From: Streptomyces sp. SCL15-4
GTDB lineage: Bacteria; Actinomycetota; Actinomycetes; Streptomycetales; Streptomycetaceae
DNA: 64,000 nt
Assembly: GCF_033366695.1 (NCBI RefSeq)
Contig: NZ_JAOBTQ010000001.1
Location: 558,001-622,000, forward strand
Reading direction: 5' to 3'
Numbering within the stretch: position 1 is the first letter of the stretch; every line of letters begins with the position of its first letter. A program made the translations under genes and the position numbers. This document shows, one piece after another, positions 1-8,625 of the stretch. Below the pieces are notes generated by a model. The model saw only the letters and a program-made list of their open reading frames with translations. It was not told the DNA's origin and ran no database searches.

Positions 1-130
1 GCCCGCGTTCCAGGTCGCCGATGCCGCGCACGCTGACGCCGGACGCGTCGGCCAACGCCTCGATCGTCAGCGACTTCTCCAGCCGCATCTCCCGCAGCAG
101 CGCCCCGAAAACCACCTCTTGTGCGGACAT
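1..130 (-). CDS. XRE-family helix-turn-helix regulator, N-terminal part only
   Basis: The first 43 codons are visible on the minus strand and run off the left edge. They start at ATG (130) after a GGAGGGGGCGGGA ribosome site. The peptide has the pattern of an XRE/Cro-type DNA-binding domain: LLREMRLEKSLTIEALADAS, then GVSVRGIGDLERG, which is the usual helix-turn-helix and the start of the third helix. In Streptomyces this type of N-terminus often precedes an NB-ARC or TPR region, but nothing of that is in the window, so the full domain make-up is unknown. Confidence 0.7.
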   Translation of the reverse strand, partial: MSAQEVVFGALLREMRLEKSLTIEALADASGVSVRGIGDLERG

Positions 131-163
131 TCCCGCCCCCTCCACCCCACCGAGTACTTGAAC

Positions 164-169
164 ATTGTA
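164..169 (-). promoter_or_regulatory. Likely -10 box for the XRE-type regulator
   Basis: Read on the minus strand the hexamer is TACAAT, a near-consensus -10 box and one of the few AT-rich spots here. It would start transcription about 27 nt before the ATG at 130. No good -35 box lies at 17-18 nt; TTGATC is 21 nt away. The rest of 131-419 shows no gene. Confidence 0.35.
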
Positions 170-419
170 TGAGATGGGCGGAGCGTTTCTGATCAAGGAA
201 GGGACGCCCGGGGACGCGCTGCCCGCAGACCCTCACCGGGCGGCGAGCGCCGCCGCCAAGGGCCCGCCTCGCGCCGGGTCACCGGTCGGTGAGGTGCGGC
301 GGATACCGGCGGTGGGGGCCGTCCGGCTCTTTGGGGCTCCGCAGAGCGGTCAGCGCACCGCCCGGGCGCATGCCGGCGGCGATCACGCCGGAGACCTCGC
401 CGCCGTCTCCGGCCGGCGC

Positions 420-3191
420 CTACCGTACGTCGCAGGCGGCCGCCTGCGTGTGGCCGGCTCCGCCCTGCCGGTACGCCCCGCACCCGAGGGCGACTTTGGA
501 GCCCTGCTCCGACTGGCGCAGGATGACCAGCGTCTTGTCCCGCGGCGGCATGTTGCTGCCCTGATCGTAGGAGATGTAGCCGGTCGCGCCGTCGAAGGAG
601 ATGCCGCTCTTCAGTGCCGTGAGCATGGCGTTGGGGTCCACGCCGCCCTGGCCGGAGAGGGCCATGTCGGCTGCCCGGGAGAGGACGTGGAAGGCGTCGT
701 AGGACACGGCGGAGTGGCCGTCGTCGCGCCAGGGGTCGTCCTTGGGCGGTCCGGTCACGAAGGCGTCGTACCGGCTGACGAACTGCTTGGTCTTCTCGTC
801 GGCGGCGTCGTCGCCGGCCGGCAGCCGGTGCGCCGAGTAGTACAGGCGGAGCCAGTCCTTGTCGTTGAACTCCCCCGTGAGGACCACGTTCGTGAGTTCG
901 TTGCCGCCCAGCATGGTGATGTCGCGATGGGTGCACGTACCCTGCGTGTCCAGGGCGTTGACGAAGGCGACGAAGTCACGGGCGCGCGCGGACCAGTAGA
1001 CGACCGTCGGATCGGTGCCGCTCAAGGCGTCGCACACCGTCTCCGCGAGATCGTGCGCACTCCGGATCTGCGGTGTGCCCGCGGGTGCGCCCGTGAAGTC
1101 GCCCTCCTGGGAGAAGTTGACCAACTGCGCCTTGCCGCGGAAATGTTCGCGGAACCGGTCCGCGAGGCTCTTGCTGTACAGATCCGCCGAACTCTGGATC
1201 ACCACCGCCGCCTTGGCCGGTTCGCATCCGCCGGCGGCGCGCGCCATGATGGGGAAGCCGGTGGCGAAGTTCGCCTCGATGTGCGCTTCCGTGCTGTTGA
1301 GCGGCGTGAAAGGCCAGTAGTTGGCGCTGACCAGCATCTCGTCCGCGGTGGCGGTGGTGCCGATCACGGGAAGTTCGGCCTGTTCCAGGATGTCCAGGGC
1401 GTTGCGCGTCGTCTCCTTGCTCTGCGCGAAGCCGAGAACGCCGATCACCTCCTCGTAATCCTTGCCGTCCTTGCCGTCCTTGCCGTCCTTGCCCGGCCGG
1501 CCGCGCTTGACCTCGTCGACGAGTTTCTGCGCCTCCTTTTCGGCGTTCTCGAAACCCTTGCCGGTCGTGACCACCCTGACCCTGAGCCGCACCCGCGAAT
1601 CGTCGGAGACCGCGTCCTTGTTCAGTTTCTGCTGCCACATGGCGATGCCGCGCAGCTCCGGGATCGCGCCGTCGAACAGAGTGTCCGTCTCGGAGGTCGG
1701 ACCGTTCGACGTGAACGCGACGACCGTGCGCACGGTCTTGCCCTGTGCTGCCGCGAAGTGTTCGGCCTGCCGGTTCTGGGCGTCGATCTTCGCGCGCGTC
1801 TCGTCGTACCACTGCTTCGGGTGCAGCGGGACGGGCTGGGAGTACCTGCTGCCGGCCACCGGCATGTCGCCGGCGACGCAACTGCCCGAATGCGACGTCA
1901 CCGGACCGAGGAGCGCCGCCCCGCCGACTCCCAGGAGCCCCAGCACCAGCGCGGTGCCACCGGCCACGCCCGCGGTCATCGTGCGTCCGCCGACACGGTA
2001 CGTCGTCGGGGACGTCGGACGGATGAACAGCCCCTCCCTGGTGAAGGGTTCCTCTCTCAGCCGCACCAGGACCACGTCCGAGCCGGACTGGTGCAGCAGC
2101 CGTCCCGCCGAGGTGAGGCTGGACCTGGCCGGGTTGCCGAGACTCTCCAGCAGCTTCCGGGAAGGCATGCCGACCGCGATGACCAGGGGACCCGCCGCCT
2201 GCGCGGTGTTCTTCCGTTCCTGGTGGTAAGAGTGCAGGAAACGCTCCACCGCCTCGGCGCCCGGCCTTTCCTCCCGGGGCAGCGGGACCAGGAGCACGGG
2301 ACGCGCGGTGCGACGGCGCTGCAGGGGCCGCACACTGCCGACCGCGGGCTTCTTCAGGTCTTCCAGCAGAGCCCGCGTCAGCAGTGCTTCGAGAGCGAAG
2401 AGCGATTCCTGGTGCCGGGGATGGTCGGGCGGCAGGACGAGCCGCGACATCTGCCGGTCGGCCACCTCGTCCATCACCGCGAACAGGGTCTCTGCGTCTC
2501 CGGACATGCCCAGCATGCCGCCGAGCCAGCGCGGCCGGGACGGACGCAGCAGGCGCGGAGCGCGCACCAGCCTGCGGGACTTGCGCCGCTCCCAGCACCA
2601 GCGGGGGAAGGTACGGGTGAGGCCCTGCCACAGGGAGCCGAGCAGCCAGCCGCGGATGCCGCCGACCGGCGGCGACTCGCTGCCGCCGAGCGCCCAGAAG
2701 AAGACCTGCAGGCGGCCCTCGCGCCGCAGCTGACGGTGCGTCCGCATCTGGGTGTGCGCGTGGTCGCGCAGCACCTCCGCGCCCGGTGCCCGCCGTTCGT
2801 CCGCGTGTTCCCTGATGTAGCCGACCGAGTCCCACAGCGGCCAGAAGCCGGGCAGCCGGTCCGGCGTCATGTGCTTGGGCACGCCGAGGGCCAGTCCGCG
2901 GGCCGCGGCGCCGGAGAGCAGTTCGGAGCCGTCGTCGGCCGTGGGGATCGCGTACGGGACCAGCTTCACATCCTGCTGCCCGCGCAGTGCCTGCTCCAGT
3001 GCCCCGATCAGTCGCCGGACGCGGCTGTCGTACTCGGCGGCCTCCCCCGCGACGTCCAGGATCACCAGCGGTGGTGTGTGCGCGAGCATGTCCCGCTCGG
3101 CGGGCGACACCGCCTGGCGGAACTCCCGGACGAAATCGTCCGCGCCCTCGTCGTCGGGAAAACCGTTCGGTAAGCGGTCGGGTCCGGCCAT
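420..3191 (-). CDS. Membrane-anchored periplasmic-binding-type (type 1 SBP) sensor protein
   Basis: A 923-aa protein in two halves. Residues 1-400 are probably cytoplasmic and match no domain I can name. A single membrane helix lies near 405-430 (ALVLGLLGVGGAALLG). The outer half (about 440-923) reads like a branched-chain amino-acid-type periplasmic binding protein: a VVAFTSNGPTSETD start, VIGVLGFAQSKETTRNALDI, LPVIGTTATADEML, then a VVIQSSADLYSKSLADRF second lobe. No transporter permease or ATPase genes are adjacent, so an anchored ligand sensor is more likely than uptake; that is inference. Residues 567-578 are a short collagen-like GKD repeat. Start ATG at 3191; the gene stands alone. Confidence 0.75.
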   Translation of the reverse strand: MAGPDRLPNGFPDDEGADDFVREFRQAVSPAERDMLAHTPPLVILDVAGEAAEYDSRVRRLIGALEQALRGQQDVKLVPYAIPTADDGSELLSGAAARGLALGVPKHMTPDRLPGFWPLWDSVGYIREHADERRAPGAEVLRDHAHTQMRTHRQLRREGRLQVFFWALGGSESPPVGGIRGWLLGSLWQGLTRTFPRWCWERRKSRRLVRAPRLLRPSRPRWLGGMLGMSGDAETLFAVMDEVADRQMSRLVLPPDHPRHQESLFALEALLTRALLEDLKKPAVGSVRPLQRRRTARPVLLVPLPREERPGAEAVERFLHSYHQERKNTAQAAGPLVIAVGMPSRKLLESLGNPARSSLTSAGRLLHQSGSDVVLVRLREEPFTREGLFIRPTSPTTYRVGGRTMTAGVAGGTALVLGLLGVGGAALLGPVTSHSGSCVAGDMPVAGSRYSQPVPLHPKQWYDETRAKIDAQNRQAEHFAAAQGKTVRTVVAFTSNGPTSETDTLFDGAIPELRGIAMWQQKLNKDAVSDDSRVRLRVRVVTTGKGFENAEKEAQKLVDEVKRGRPGKDGKDGKDGKDYEEVIGVLGFAQSKETTRNALDILEQAELPVIGTTATADEMLVSANYWPFTPLNSTEAHIEANFATGFPIMARAAGGCEPAKAAVVIQSSADLYSKSLADRFREHFRGKAQLVNFSQEGDFTGAPAGTPQIRSAHDLAETVCDALSGTDPTVVYWSARARDFVAFVNALDTQGTCTHRDITMLGGNELTNVVLTGEFNDKDWLRLYYSAHRLPAGDDAADEKTKQFVSRYDAFVTGPPKDDPWRDDGHSAVSYDAFHVLSRAADMALSGQGGVDPNAMLTALKSGISFDGATGYISYDQGSNMPPRDKTLVILRQSEQGSKVALGCGAYRQGGAGHTQAAACDVR
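1461..1493. repeat. Nine-base tandem repeat coding for GKD units
   Basis: The unit cttgccgtc is repeated almost perfectly about 3.7 times inside the binding-protein gene. On the coding strand it gives the collagen-like Gly-Lys-Asp repeat. Each copy is nine bases, so slippage would add or remove three residues without a frameshift. Confidence 0.8.
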
Positions 3192-3466
3192 GGAAGATCC
3201 CCCTCAGGCCCGCTGGGCAGGTCACGTCATCCGGCCCGCCGTCTCCATGCAGGGGGAGAGTACTGGTAATGCTTCCTTTCTCACACCGGTTCACGAAAAG
3301 CGCTGCGCCGCCGCGGGCAGCGGTTCCCGATGTTCGACCGGCAGCGCTGTTCGCACGGCCGCGTTCAGCCGCCGGCTCTGTCCGCCCCCGGCAGCACGAG
3401 CATCCCGGACGGCTTCGATCCGGTTGACGGATGGCCCCGTGGCGAAGACCCCCGCTGCGCGACGGC

Positions 3467-4384
3467 TCATGTCCCGGGCCCGTCGGCCATCCGCCGGCCG
3501 ACGCGGGCGGCCGTCTCGCGCAGCCAGATGTGGCCCGCGTCGTGGGTGTGGACGGGGTGCCACCACAGGGCTTCGCGCAGCGGCACCGCCTCGTACGGCG
3601 GCTCCACCACGCGTACGGCGGCGAGCGGGGCGAGGAGCCGGGCGAGGCGGGCCTGGATGAGCGCGATGCGCCGGGTGCCGGCCACCAGCAGCGGGATGAT
3701 CTGGAAGCTGTCCACGGAGACCTCGACCCGGGGTTCGATGCCGAGCATGCCGAGCTGGCGCACGGCCGGCGCGTCGTAGGTGCGCTGGTAGGTGACCCAG
3801 GGCAGCCGGGCCAGGTCCTGGCGGGTGAGGCGGTCCCCGACGCTCGGGTGGTCGTCGGCGACGAGGAAGACCCAGCGGTCGTCGTAGAGGTCGGTGGCGG
3901 GGAAGTCGCTGATGACGCCGTGCGGCATGAACAGGCCGTCGGTGGTGCTCAGCAACGTGTCCGTGGCGTCCACCACCGTGTTCGGGGTCTGTGCGAACCG
4001 CAGCCGGATGCCGGGCGCCTCCTCGTGCACCGCGCGGGCGAGTTCGGCGCCGAAGACGGCGACGGCGTAGTCGGAGGCGATCAGCTTGAACTCGCGGCTC
4101 TCGCTGGCCGGGTCGAAGTCGGCCTGGCTGGCGAAGAGGCGCTCCAGCACGTCGTAGGCGGTCGCGGTGCGGTCCAGCAGGACCTGGCCGAGGGCGGTCA
4201 GCTCGTAGTGGCCGCCGACGCGGGCGAGCAGGTCGTCGCCGAAGTGGCGGCGCAGCCGGGCCAGCGCGGCGCTCATGGCGGGCTGGCTGAGCCCGACGCG
4301 CTGGCCGGCGCGCGTGACGTTCCGCTCCTCCAGCAGGGCGCGCAGGGCGACGACGAGGTTGAGGTCGAGGCGACTGAGATTCAC
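3467..4384 (-). CDS. LysR-family transcriptional regulator (NodD-like subgroup)
   Basis: A 305-aa protein of typical LysR length. The N-terminus is a standard winged helix: MNLSRLDLNLVVALRALLEE, NVTRAGQRVGLSQPAMSAAL, ARLRRHFGDDLLARVGGHYE. The rest is the effector-binding domain, with a C-terminal segment resembling the NodD/LinR-type branch. It is divergent from the catabolic operon beginning at 4512, with 127 bp between them holding a perfect palindrome at 4431-4449. By family habit it would sense a pathway aromatic or intermediate and activate the operon while repressing itself; the inducer is not readable from sequence. Confidence 0.9.
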   Translation of the reverse strand: MNLSRLDLNLVVALRALLEERNVTRAGQRVGLSQPAMSAALARLRRHFGDDLLARVGGHYELTALGQVLLDRTATAYDVLERLFASQADFDPASESREFKLIASDYAVAVFGAELARAVHEEAPGIRLRFAQTPNTVVDATDTLLSTTDGLFMPHGVISDFPATDLYDDRWVFLVADDHPSVGDRLTRQDLARLPWVTYQRTYDAPAVRQLGMLGIEPRVEVSVDSFQIIPLLVAGTRRIALIQARLARLLAPLAAVRVVEPPYEAVPLREALWWHPVHTHDAGHIWLRETAARVGRRMADGPGT

Positions 4385-4430
4385 GGTCCTGTCCCTGGCT
4401 GTACGGCGCCGACCAGGAAGAATCTACACG

Positions 4431-4449
4431 GTGGATGACGATCATCCAC
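4431..4449. promoter_or_regulatory. Palindromic operator in the LysR/catabolic operon divergent promoter
   Basis: GTGGATGA-CGA-TCATCCAC is a perfect 8+8 inverted repeat with a 3-nt centre, 47 bp from the LysR start and 63 bp before the operon start. It contains the T-N11-A pattern of LysR boxes. A regulator-binding site is the simplest reading; binding by the adjacent LysR is inference. Confidence 0.65.
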
Positions 4450-4511
4450 AGAATCGATTTCCCCGATCGCGGGTGGCGGGTCCAGATTGGTCACACCGCA
4501 ATCAGGAGGAC

Positions 4512-5513
4512 ATGTCCGTGAAACCTGAAGCCGCGTCCGCACTCTTCGCCGGACCCTTCGCCCTCGCCACCCTCTCGCTCCCGGACGAGCCGGCCTTCCC
4601 CGCCCTGGTCACTCCCGACGGCCGGGCAGTGGACCTCCGAGTCGCCTTCGGTGACCGGGAGTTGACCGTCCGCGGCCTGCTGGAGGTGTGGGACACGGCC
4701 GCCGCACGGCTCGCGGCGCTCGCCGGTGACAGCAGCGCGGAGAAGAGGCCGCTGTCGGAGTTCCGGGTGCACGCTCCCGTCGAGCCGCGCCAGGTGTTCC
4801 AGTCCGGCGCGAACTACCGGCAGCACGTGATCGACCTGCATGTCGCGCATCGCGCGCCGGGCGACGACCGTCCGGAGGAGGAGCGGCGCGCGGAGGCGGC
4901 GGAGATCATGGACCGGCGAGCGGCCGAGGATCTGCCGTACGTGTTCATCGGCCTGCCGAGTGCGATCACCGGCCCCTACGACGACGTCGTGCTCCCCGCA
5001 TGGGCCGAGCAGCCCGACTGGGAACTGGAGCTGGCGGCCGTCATCGGCCGGACCGCGCACCGGGTGTCCGTCGAGGAGGCGCTGGACCACGTCGCCGGCT
5101 ACACGATCGCCAACGACCTCACCGACCGCGCCACCGTCTTCCGCCGGGACATGCCGCAGATCGGCACCGACTGGCTCCGCAGCAAGAACGCGCCCGGCTT
5201 CACCCCGCTCGGCCCCTGGATCGTGCCCTCCGGATCGGTCCCGCACCCCGGTGACCTGCGGCTCAGCCTGAAACTGAACGGGGAGACCATGCAGGACGAG
5301 TCCACCAGGGACATGATCTTCGACGTGGCGCGGATGGTCTCCTACGCGTCGCAGACCGCCCGGCTCCTGCCCGGCGACCTGGTGCTCACCGGCTCGCCGG
5401 CCGGCAACGGCATGCACTGGGGCCGGCTGCTGCGCGACGGCGACGTCATGGACGCCTCGATCACCGGCCTCGGTGCCCAGCGCACGCGCTGCGTGGCGGA
5501 GGTGGCCCGGTGA
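4512..5513 (+). CDS. Fumarylacetoacetate hydrolase family protein (first copy)
   Basis: A 333-aa member of the FAA-hydrolase fold. ATG at 4512 is preceded by AGGAGGA at 4504-4510, which decides this start over an upstream in-frame one. The diagnostic core is visible: VFQSGANYRQHV, then WELELAAVIGRTA (metal-binding acidic residues), GYTIANDLTDRA, and LLPGDLVLTGSPAGNGM near the end. Members hydrolyse C-C bonds of beta-diketo acids or act as 2-oxo-pentenoate hydratases or oxalocrotonate decarboxylases in meta-cleavage pathways. It opens an operon with monooxygenase and ring-cleavage genes, so a lower-pathway step after ring cleavage is likely. It overlaps the next gene at GTGA. Confidence 0.88.
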   Translation: MSVKPEAASALFAGPFALATLSLPDEPAFPALVTPDGRAVDLRVAFGDRELTVRGLLEVWDTAAARLAALAGDSSAEKRPLSEFRVHAPVEPRQVFQSGANYRQHVIDLHVAHRAPGDDRPEEERRAEAAEIMDRRAAEDLPYVFIGLPSAITGPYDDVVLPAWAEQPDWELELAAVIGRTAHRVSVEEALDHVAGYTIANDLTDRATVFRRDMPQIGTDWLRSKNAPGFTPLGPWIVPSGSVPHPGDLRLSLKLNGETMQDESTRDMIFDVARMVSYASQTARLLPGDLVLTGSPAGNGMHWGRLLRDGDVMDASITGLGAQRTRCVAEVAR

Positions 5514-6472
5514 ACCCGGACCGCACCGACCCCGAGGGCGCGATCGCGCGGGCCGCCAAGGCGTACTCGAACTGGGGGCGCTGGGGCGCGGACGACGTCC
5601 TCGGCACCCTGAACTTCCTCGACGAGGCCAAGCGCCGTGCGGGCGCGGCGCTGGTGCGGCGGGGGGTCAGCTTCTCGCTGTCCCAGCGGTTCGACATGAG
5701 CGGCCCGCAGAAGGGCTGGCGGCGGCGTACCAACCCGGTGCACACCATGCTGGACACCGGCACCGACGCCGCGCTCGGCAACCAGGGCCTGCCGCACGGA
5801 CTCGGCGGCGCCGACGACGTCATCGCCATGCCGCTCCAGTGCTCCACCCAGTGGGACGGGCTCGGGCACATCTTCGACCACGGCAAGGCGTGGAACGGAC
5901 GCCCGGCCGAGCAGGTCGTCACCTCCGACGGCGACCAGGTCACCGGTATCGAGCACATGGCCGCGCACATCGCCGGCCGCGGCGTGCTGCTGGACGTCGG
6001 CCGGGTGATCGGCGAGGGAGGGGAACTGCCCGACGGCTTCGCGATCACCGAGGAACACCTCGCCACCACCCTCGACGCGCAGGGCGTGACCGTGGGGCGG
6101 GGCGACATCGTCCTCGTGCGCACCGGGCAGCTCGCCCGCGTCCGCCGCGACGGCTGGGGCGACTACGCGGGCGGTCCCGCGCCCGGTCTGTCGTTCACCA
6201 CGGCCGGGTGGCTGCACCGTACGGAGATCGCCGCGATCGCCACCGACACCTGGGGTTTCGAGGTCCGCCCGAACGAGTTCGAGCACGCCTTCCAGCCGCT
6301 GCACCAGGTCGTCATCCCGCACATCGGCCTGCTGGTCGGCGAGATGTGGGACCTGGAGGCGCTCGCCGCGGACTGCGCCGCCGACGGCGCGTACGCCTTC
6401 TGGCTGACCGCCGCTCCCCTGCCCATCACCGGCGCCGTCGGCTCACCCGTCAACCCGATCGCCGTCAAGTAG
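5510..6472 (+). CDS. Cyclase family protein (kynurenine formamidase-like metal hydrolase)
   Basis: A 320-aa cyclase/formamidase-fold protein that starts at GTG (5510) inside the stop codon of the FAA hydrolase, indicating translational coupling. The family signature is recognisable: QCSTQWDGLGHIFDHGK in place of the classical HxGTHxDxPxH metal motif, followed by GVLLDVGRVIG and GDIVLVRTGQ. The family opens amides or lactones. In an aromatic catabolic operon it may hydrolyse a cyclic or formylated intermediate. The variant motif puts it in the longer kynurenine-formamidase-like branch common in Actinobacteria, whose substrates are mostly unknown. Confidence 0.8.
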   Translation: MNPDRTDPEGAIARAAKAYSNWGRWGADDVLGTLNFLDEAKRRAGAALVRRGVSFSLSQRFDMSGPQKGWRRRTNPVHTMLDTGTDAALGNQGLPHGLGGADDVIAMPLQCSTQWDGLGHIFDHGKAWNGRPAEQVVTSDGDQVTGIEHMAAHIAGRGVLLDVGRVIGEGGELPDGFAITEEHLATTLDAQGVTVGRGDIVLVRTGQLARVRRDGWGDYAGGPAPGLSFTTAGWLHRTEIAAIATDTWGFEVRPNEFEHAFQPLHQVVIPHIGLLVGEMWDLEALAADCAADGAYAFWLTAAPLPITGAVGSPVNPIAVK

Positions 6473-6495
6473 ACCGAGGAACGAAGGAGTTCTTC

Positions 6496-7626
6496 ATGAC
6501 CCAGCCTCGCACGGTCCTCGTCATCGGCGGTGGCGCGGCCGGCAACGCCGTGACGATCCTGCTGCGCCGCGCGGGCGTGGCAGTCGACCTGGTCGAAGCC
6601 AAGGACGACTGGAACGCCACCGCCGGCTCCGGCATCACCCTCCAGGGCAACGCACTGCGCGTCCTGCGTGAACTCGGTGTGTGGGAGCAGGTGGAGGAGT
6701 CCGGTTACGGCTTCAGCGCCGTCGGCATCACCGCTCCCGACGGCACCGTCCTGCACGTCCAGGAGGACCTGCGCACCGGCGGCGACGACCTGCCCGCCAC
6801 CGTCGGCATGCAACGCCCGCGTTTGCAGAGCATCCTCATCGGCGCCGTGCGCGCCGGCGGCGCCACCGTCCGCCTCGGCGCCACCGCCGAGATCCTCGAC
6901 CAGGACGCCGACGGTGTCCGCGTCCGCCTCTCCGACGGCTCCGAGCACCGCTACGACCTGGTGATCGCCGCCGACGGCCTCTCCTCCGCCACCCGCGCGG
7001 CGATCGGCATCGCCGACGAGCCGGAACCCACCGGCATGGCCATCTGGCGGGCCGCCGTCCCGCGCCCGGCCGGTGTCACCCGCACCGACATCGCCTACGG
7101 CGGCCCCGCCTACATCGCGGGTTACTGCCCCACCGGCGACACCACCCTGTACGCCTACGTCGCCGAGGCCAAGCGCGACCGGGCAGCCATACCGCCCGGG
7201 TCGTACGCCGACGAGATGCGCCGTCTCACCCGGCACTACGGCGGCTTCTGGCCCGAGATCACCGAGCACATCACCGACCCGGCCCGCGTCAACTACACGT
7301 GGTTCGACCGGCTGCTGGTGGAGGGCTCCTGGCACCGCGGCCGGGTCGTGCTCGCCGGCGACGCCGCGCACTGCTGCCCGCCCACCCTCGCGCAGGGCGC
7401 CGCCATGTCCCTGGAGGACGCCTGGGTGCTGGCCCAGCTCCTGACCGGCACCGACGACTGGGACGACGCGCTCTTCCAGGCGTACTACGAGCGGCGGATC
7501 GCCCGGGTCCGGCCGGTCGTCGAGGCGTCCGTCCAGATCGGGCGGTGGCAGCTCGACGGCGTACGCGACGCCGACGTGCCGGGCCTGATGGCCCGCACCA
7601 TGACCATGCTCCGGGAGCTTCCGTGA
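6496..7626 (+). CDS. FAD-dependent aromatic monooxygenase (salicylate hydroxylase-type group A)
   Basis: A 376-aa flavoprotein. ATG at 6496 follows a GAAGGAG site. Residues 11-16 are the GGGAAG dinucleotide-binding loop; DLVIAADGLSSATR is the DG motif binding FAD and NADPH; GDAAHCCPP near 287-295 is the second FAD (GD) motif. Length and order fit single-component hydroxylases such as salicylate or 3-hydroxybenzoate hydroxylases. It most likely hydroxylates the aromatic substrate to the diol or triol cleaved by the extradiol dioxygenase two genes downstream. Its stop overlaps the GTG of the next gene. Confidence 0.88.
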   Translation: MTQPRTVLVIGGGAAGNAVTILLRRAGVAVDLVEAKDDWNATAGSGITLQGNALRVLRELGVWEQVEESGYGFSAVGITAPDGTVLHVQEDLRTGGDDLPATVGMQRPRLQSILIGAVRAGGATVRLGATAEILDQDADGVRVRLSDGSEHRYDLVIAADGLSSATRAAIGIADEPEPTGMAIWRAAVPRPAGVTRTDIAYGGPAYIAGYCPTGDTTLYAYVAEAKRDRAAIPPGSYADEMRRLTRHYGGFWPEITEHITDPARVNYTWFDRLLVEGSWHRGRVVLAGDAAHCCPPTLAQGAAMSLEDAWVLAQLLTGTDDWDDALFQAYYERRIARVRPVVEASVQIGRWQLDGVRDADVPGLMARTMTMLRELP

Positions 7627-8621
7627 CCGCGCCCACCGTCGACGTCCACGCCCATGTCCTGCTGCCGGAGATCGAGGCGCTGGTGGAGGGCCGGCCGGGA
7701 CTCGCCGAGGCACGCGCGCTGGACGCCCGCCGCAACGGCCGGGCCGCGCTCGCGGTCAGCGGTCCCATGGTCCGCGAGCGCTTCCCGCGCCTGACGGACC
7801 CGGCCGTGCGGGTGGCCGCGATGGACGCACAGGGCGTGGACGTCCAGCTGGTCAGCCCCTCCCCCTCGCACTACCACTACTGGGCCGACGCGGAGACCGC
7901 GGAAAAGGTGTACCGGCTCGCCGACGAGGCCACGGCCGCGCACTGTTCGGCGGCCCCCGACCGGCTGTGCGGCCTCGGACTCGTCCCGCTGCAACACCCG
8001 GCCCTGATGGTGCCCGCTCTGGACCACGCCTTGCGACAGGGCCTGTCCGGCGTGGAGATCTCCAGCCACGCCCCGGGGCGGGAACTGTCGGACCCGGCCT
8101 ACGAGCCGTTCTGGACGCGGGCCGAGGAGTCCGGCGCCGTGGTCTTCCTGCACCCCTTCGGGTGCACCCTCGACGAGCGCCTCGACCAGTGGTACCTGTC
8201 CAACACCGTCGGCCAGCCCACCGAGAACGCCGTCGCGCTGTCGCACCTGATCTTCTCCGGGGTTCTCGACAGGCACCCGGGCCTGAAGCTGATCGCGGCG
8301 CACGGCGGCGGCTACCTGCCCACCCACATCGGCCGCTCCGACCACGCCTGGTCCACCCGGCCGGACGCGGGCGCCGCCTGCGCCCACCCGCCCAGCAGCT
8401 ATCTCAAGCGGCTGTACTTCGACTCCCTCGTCCACGACCCGCACGTGCTGCGGGAACTGGTCCGGGTCGCGGGCGCGGACCGGGTCCTGCTCGGTTCGGA
8501 CTTCCCCTTCGACATGGGCACCGAGGACCCCGTGGGCGCCCTGCGCGCCGCGCGGCTTCCCGAGGCCGACTTCCACGCCGTACGAGGCGGCAACGCCGCC
8601 GCCCTCCTCCGGAAGGACTGA
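7623..8621 (+). CDS. Amidohydrolase-2 family protein (ACMSD/resorcylate decarboxylase-like)
   Basis: A 332-aa TIM-barrel metallohydrolase, coupled to the monooxygenase by a GTGA overlap. The N-terminal metal motif is DVHAHV (His9, His11); further ligands are suggested by VVFLHPFG, LIAAHGGGYLP and VLLGSDFPFDMG. This pattern is shared by aminocarboxymuconate-semialdehyde decarboxylase and gamma-resorcylate or isoorotate decarboxylases. Next to a monooxygenase and extradiol dioxygenase, it is more likely a non-oxidative decarboxylase of an aromatic or ring-cleaved acid than a true amide hydrolase; that is inference from family and context. Confidence 0.85.
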   Translation: MTAPTVDVHAHVLLPEIEALVEGRPGLAEARALDARRNGRAALAVSGPMVRERFPRLTDPAVRVAAMDAQGVDVQLVSPSPSHYHYWADAETAEKVYRLADEATAAHCSAAPDRLCGLGLVPLQHPALMVPALDHALRQGLSGVEISSHAPGRELSDPAYEPFWTRAEESGAVVFLHPFGCTLDERLDQWYLSNTVGQPTENAVALSHLIFSGVLDRHPGLKLIAAHGGGYLPTHIGRSDHAWSTRPDAGAACAHPPSSYLKRLYFDSLVHDPHVLRELVRVAGADRVLLGSDFPFDMGTEDPVGALRAARLPEADFHAVRGGNAAALLRKD

Positions 8622-8625
8622 CACC

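Noticed and set aside
165..3173. 1002-codon plus-strand open frame
   Set aside because: Opposite the periplasmic-binding sensor gene; low-complexity Arg/Gly/Val composition and wrong third-position bias.
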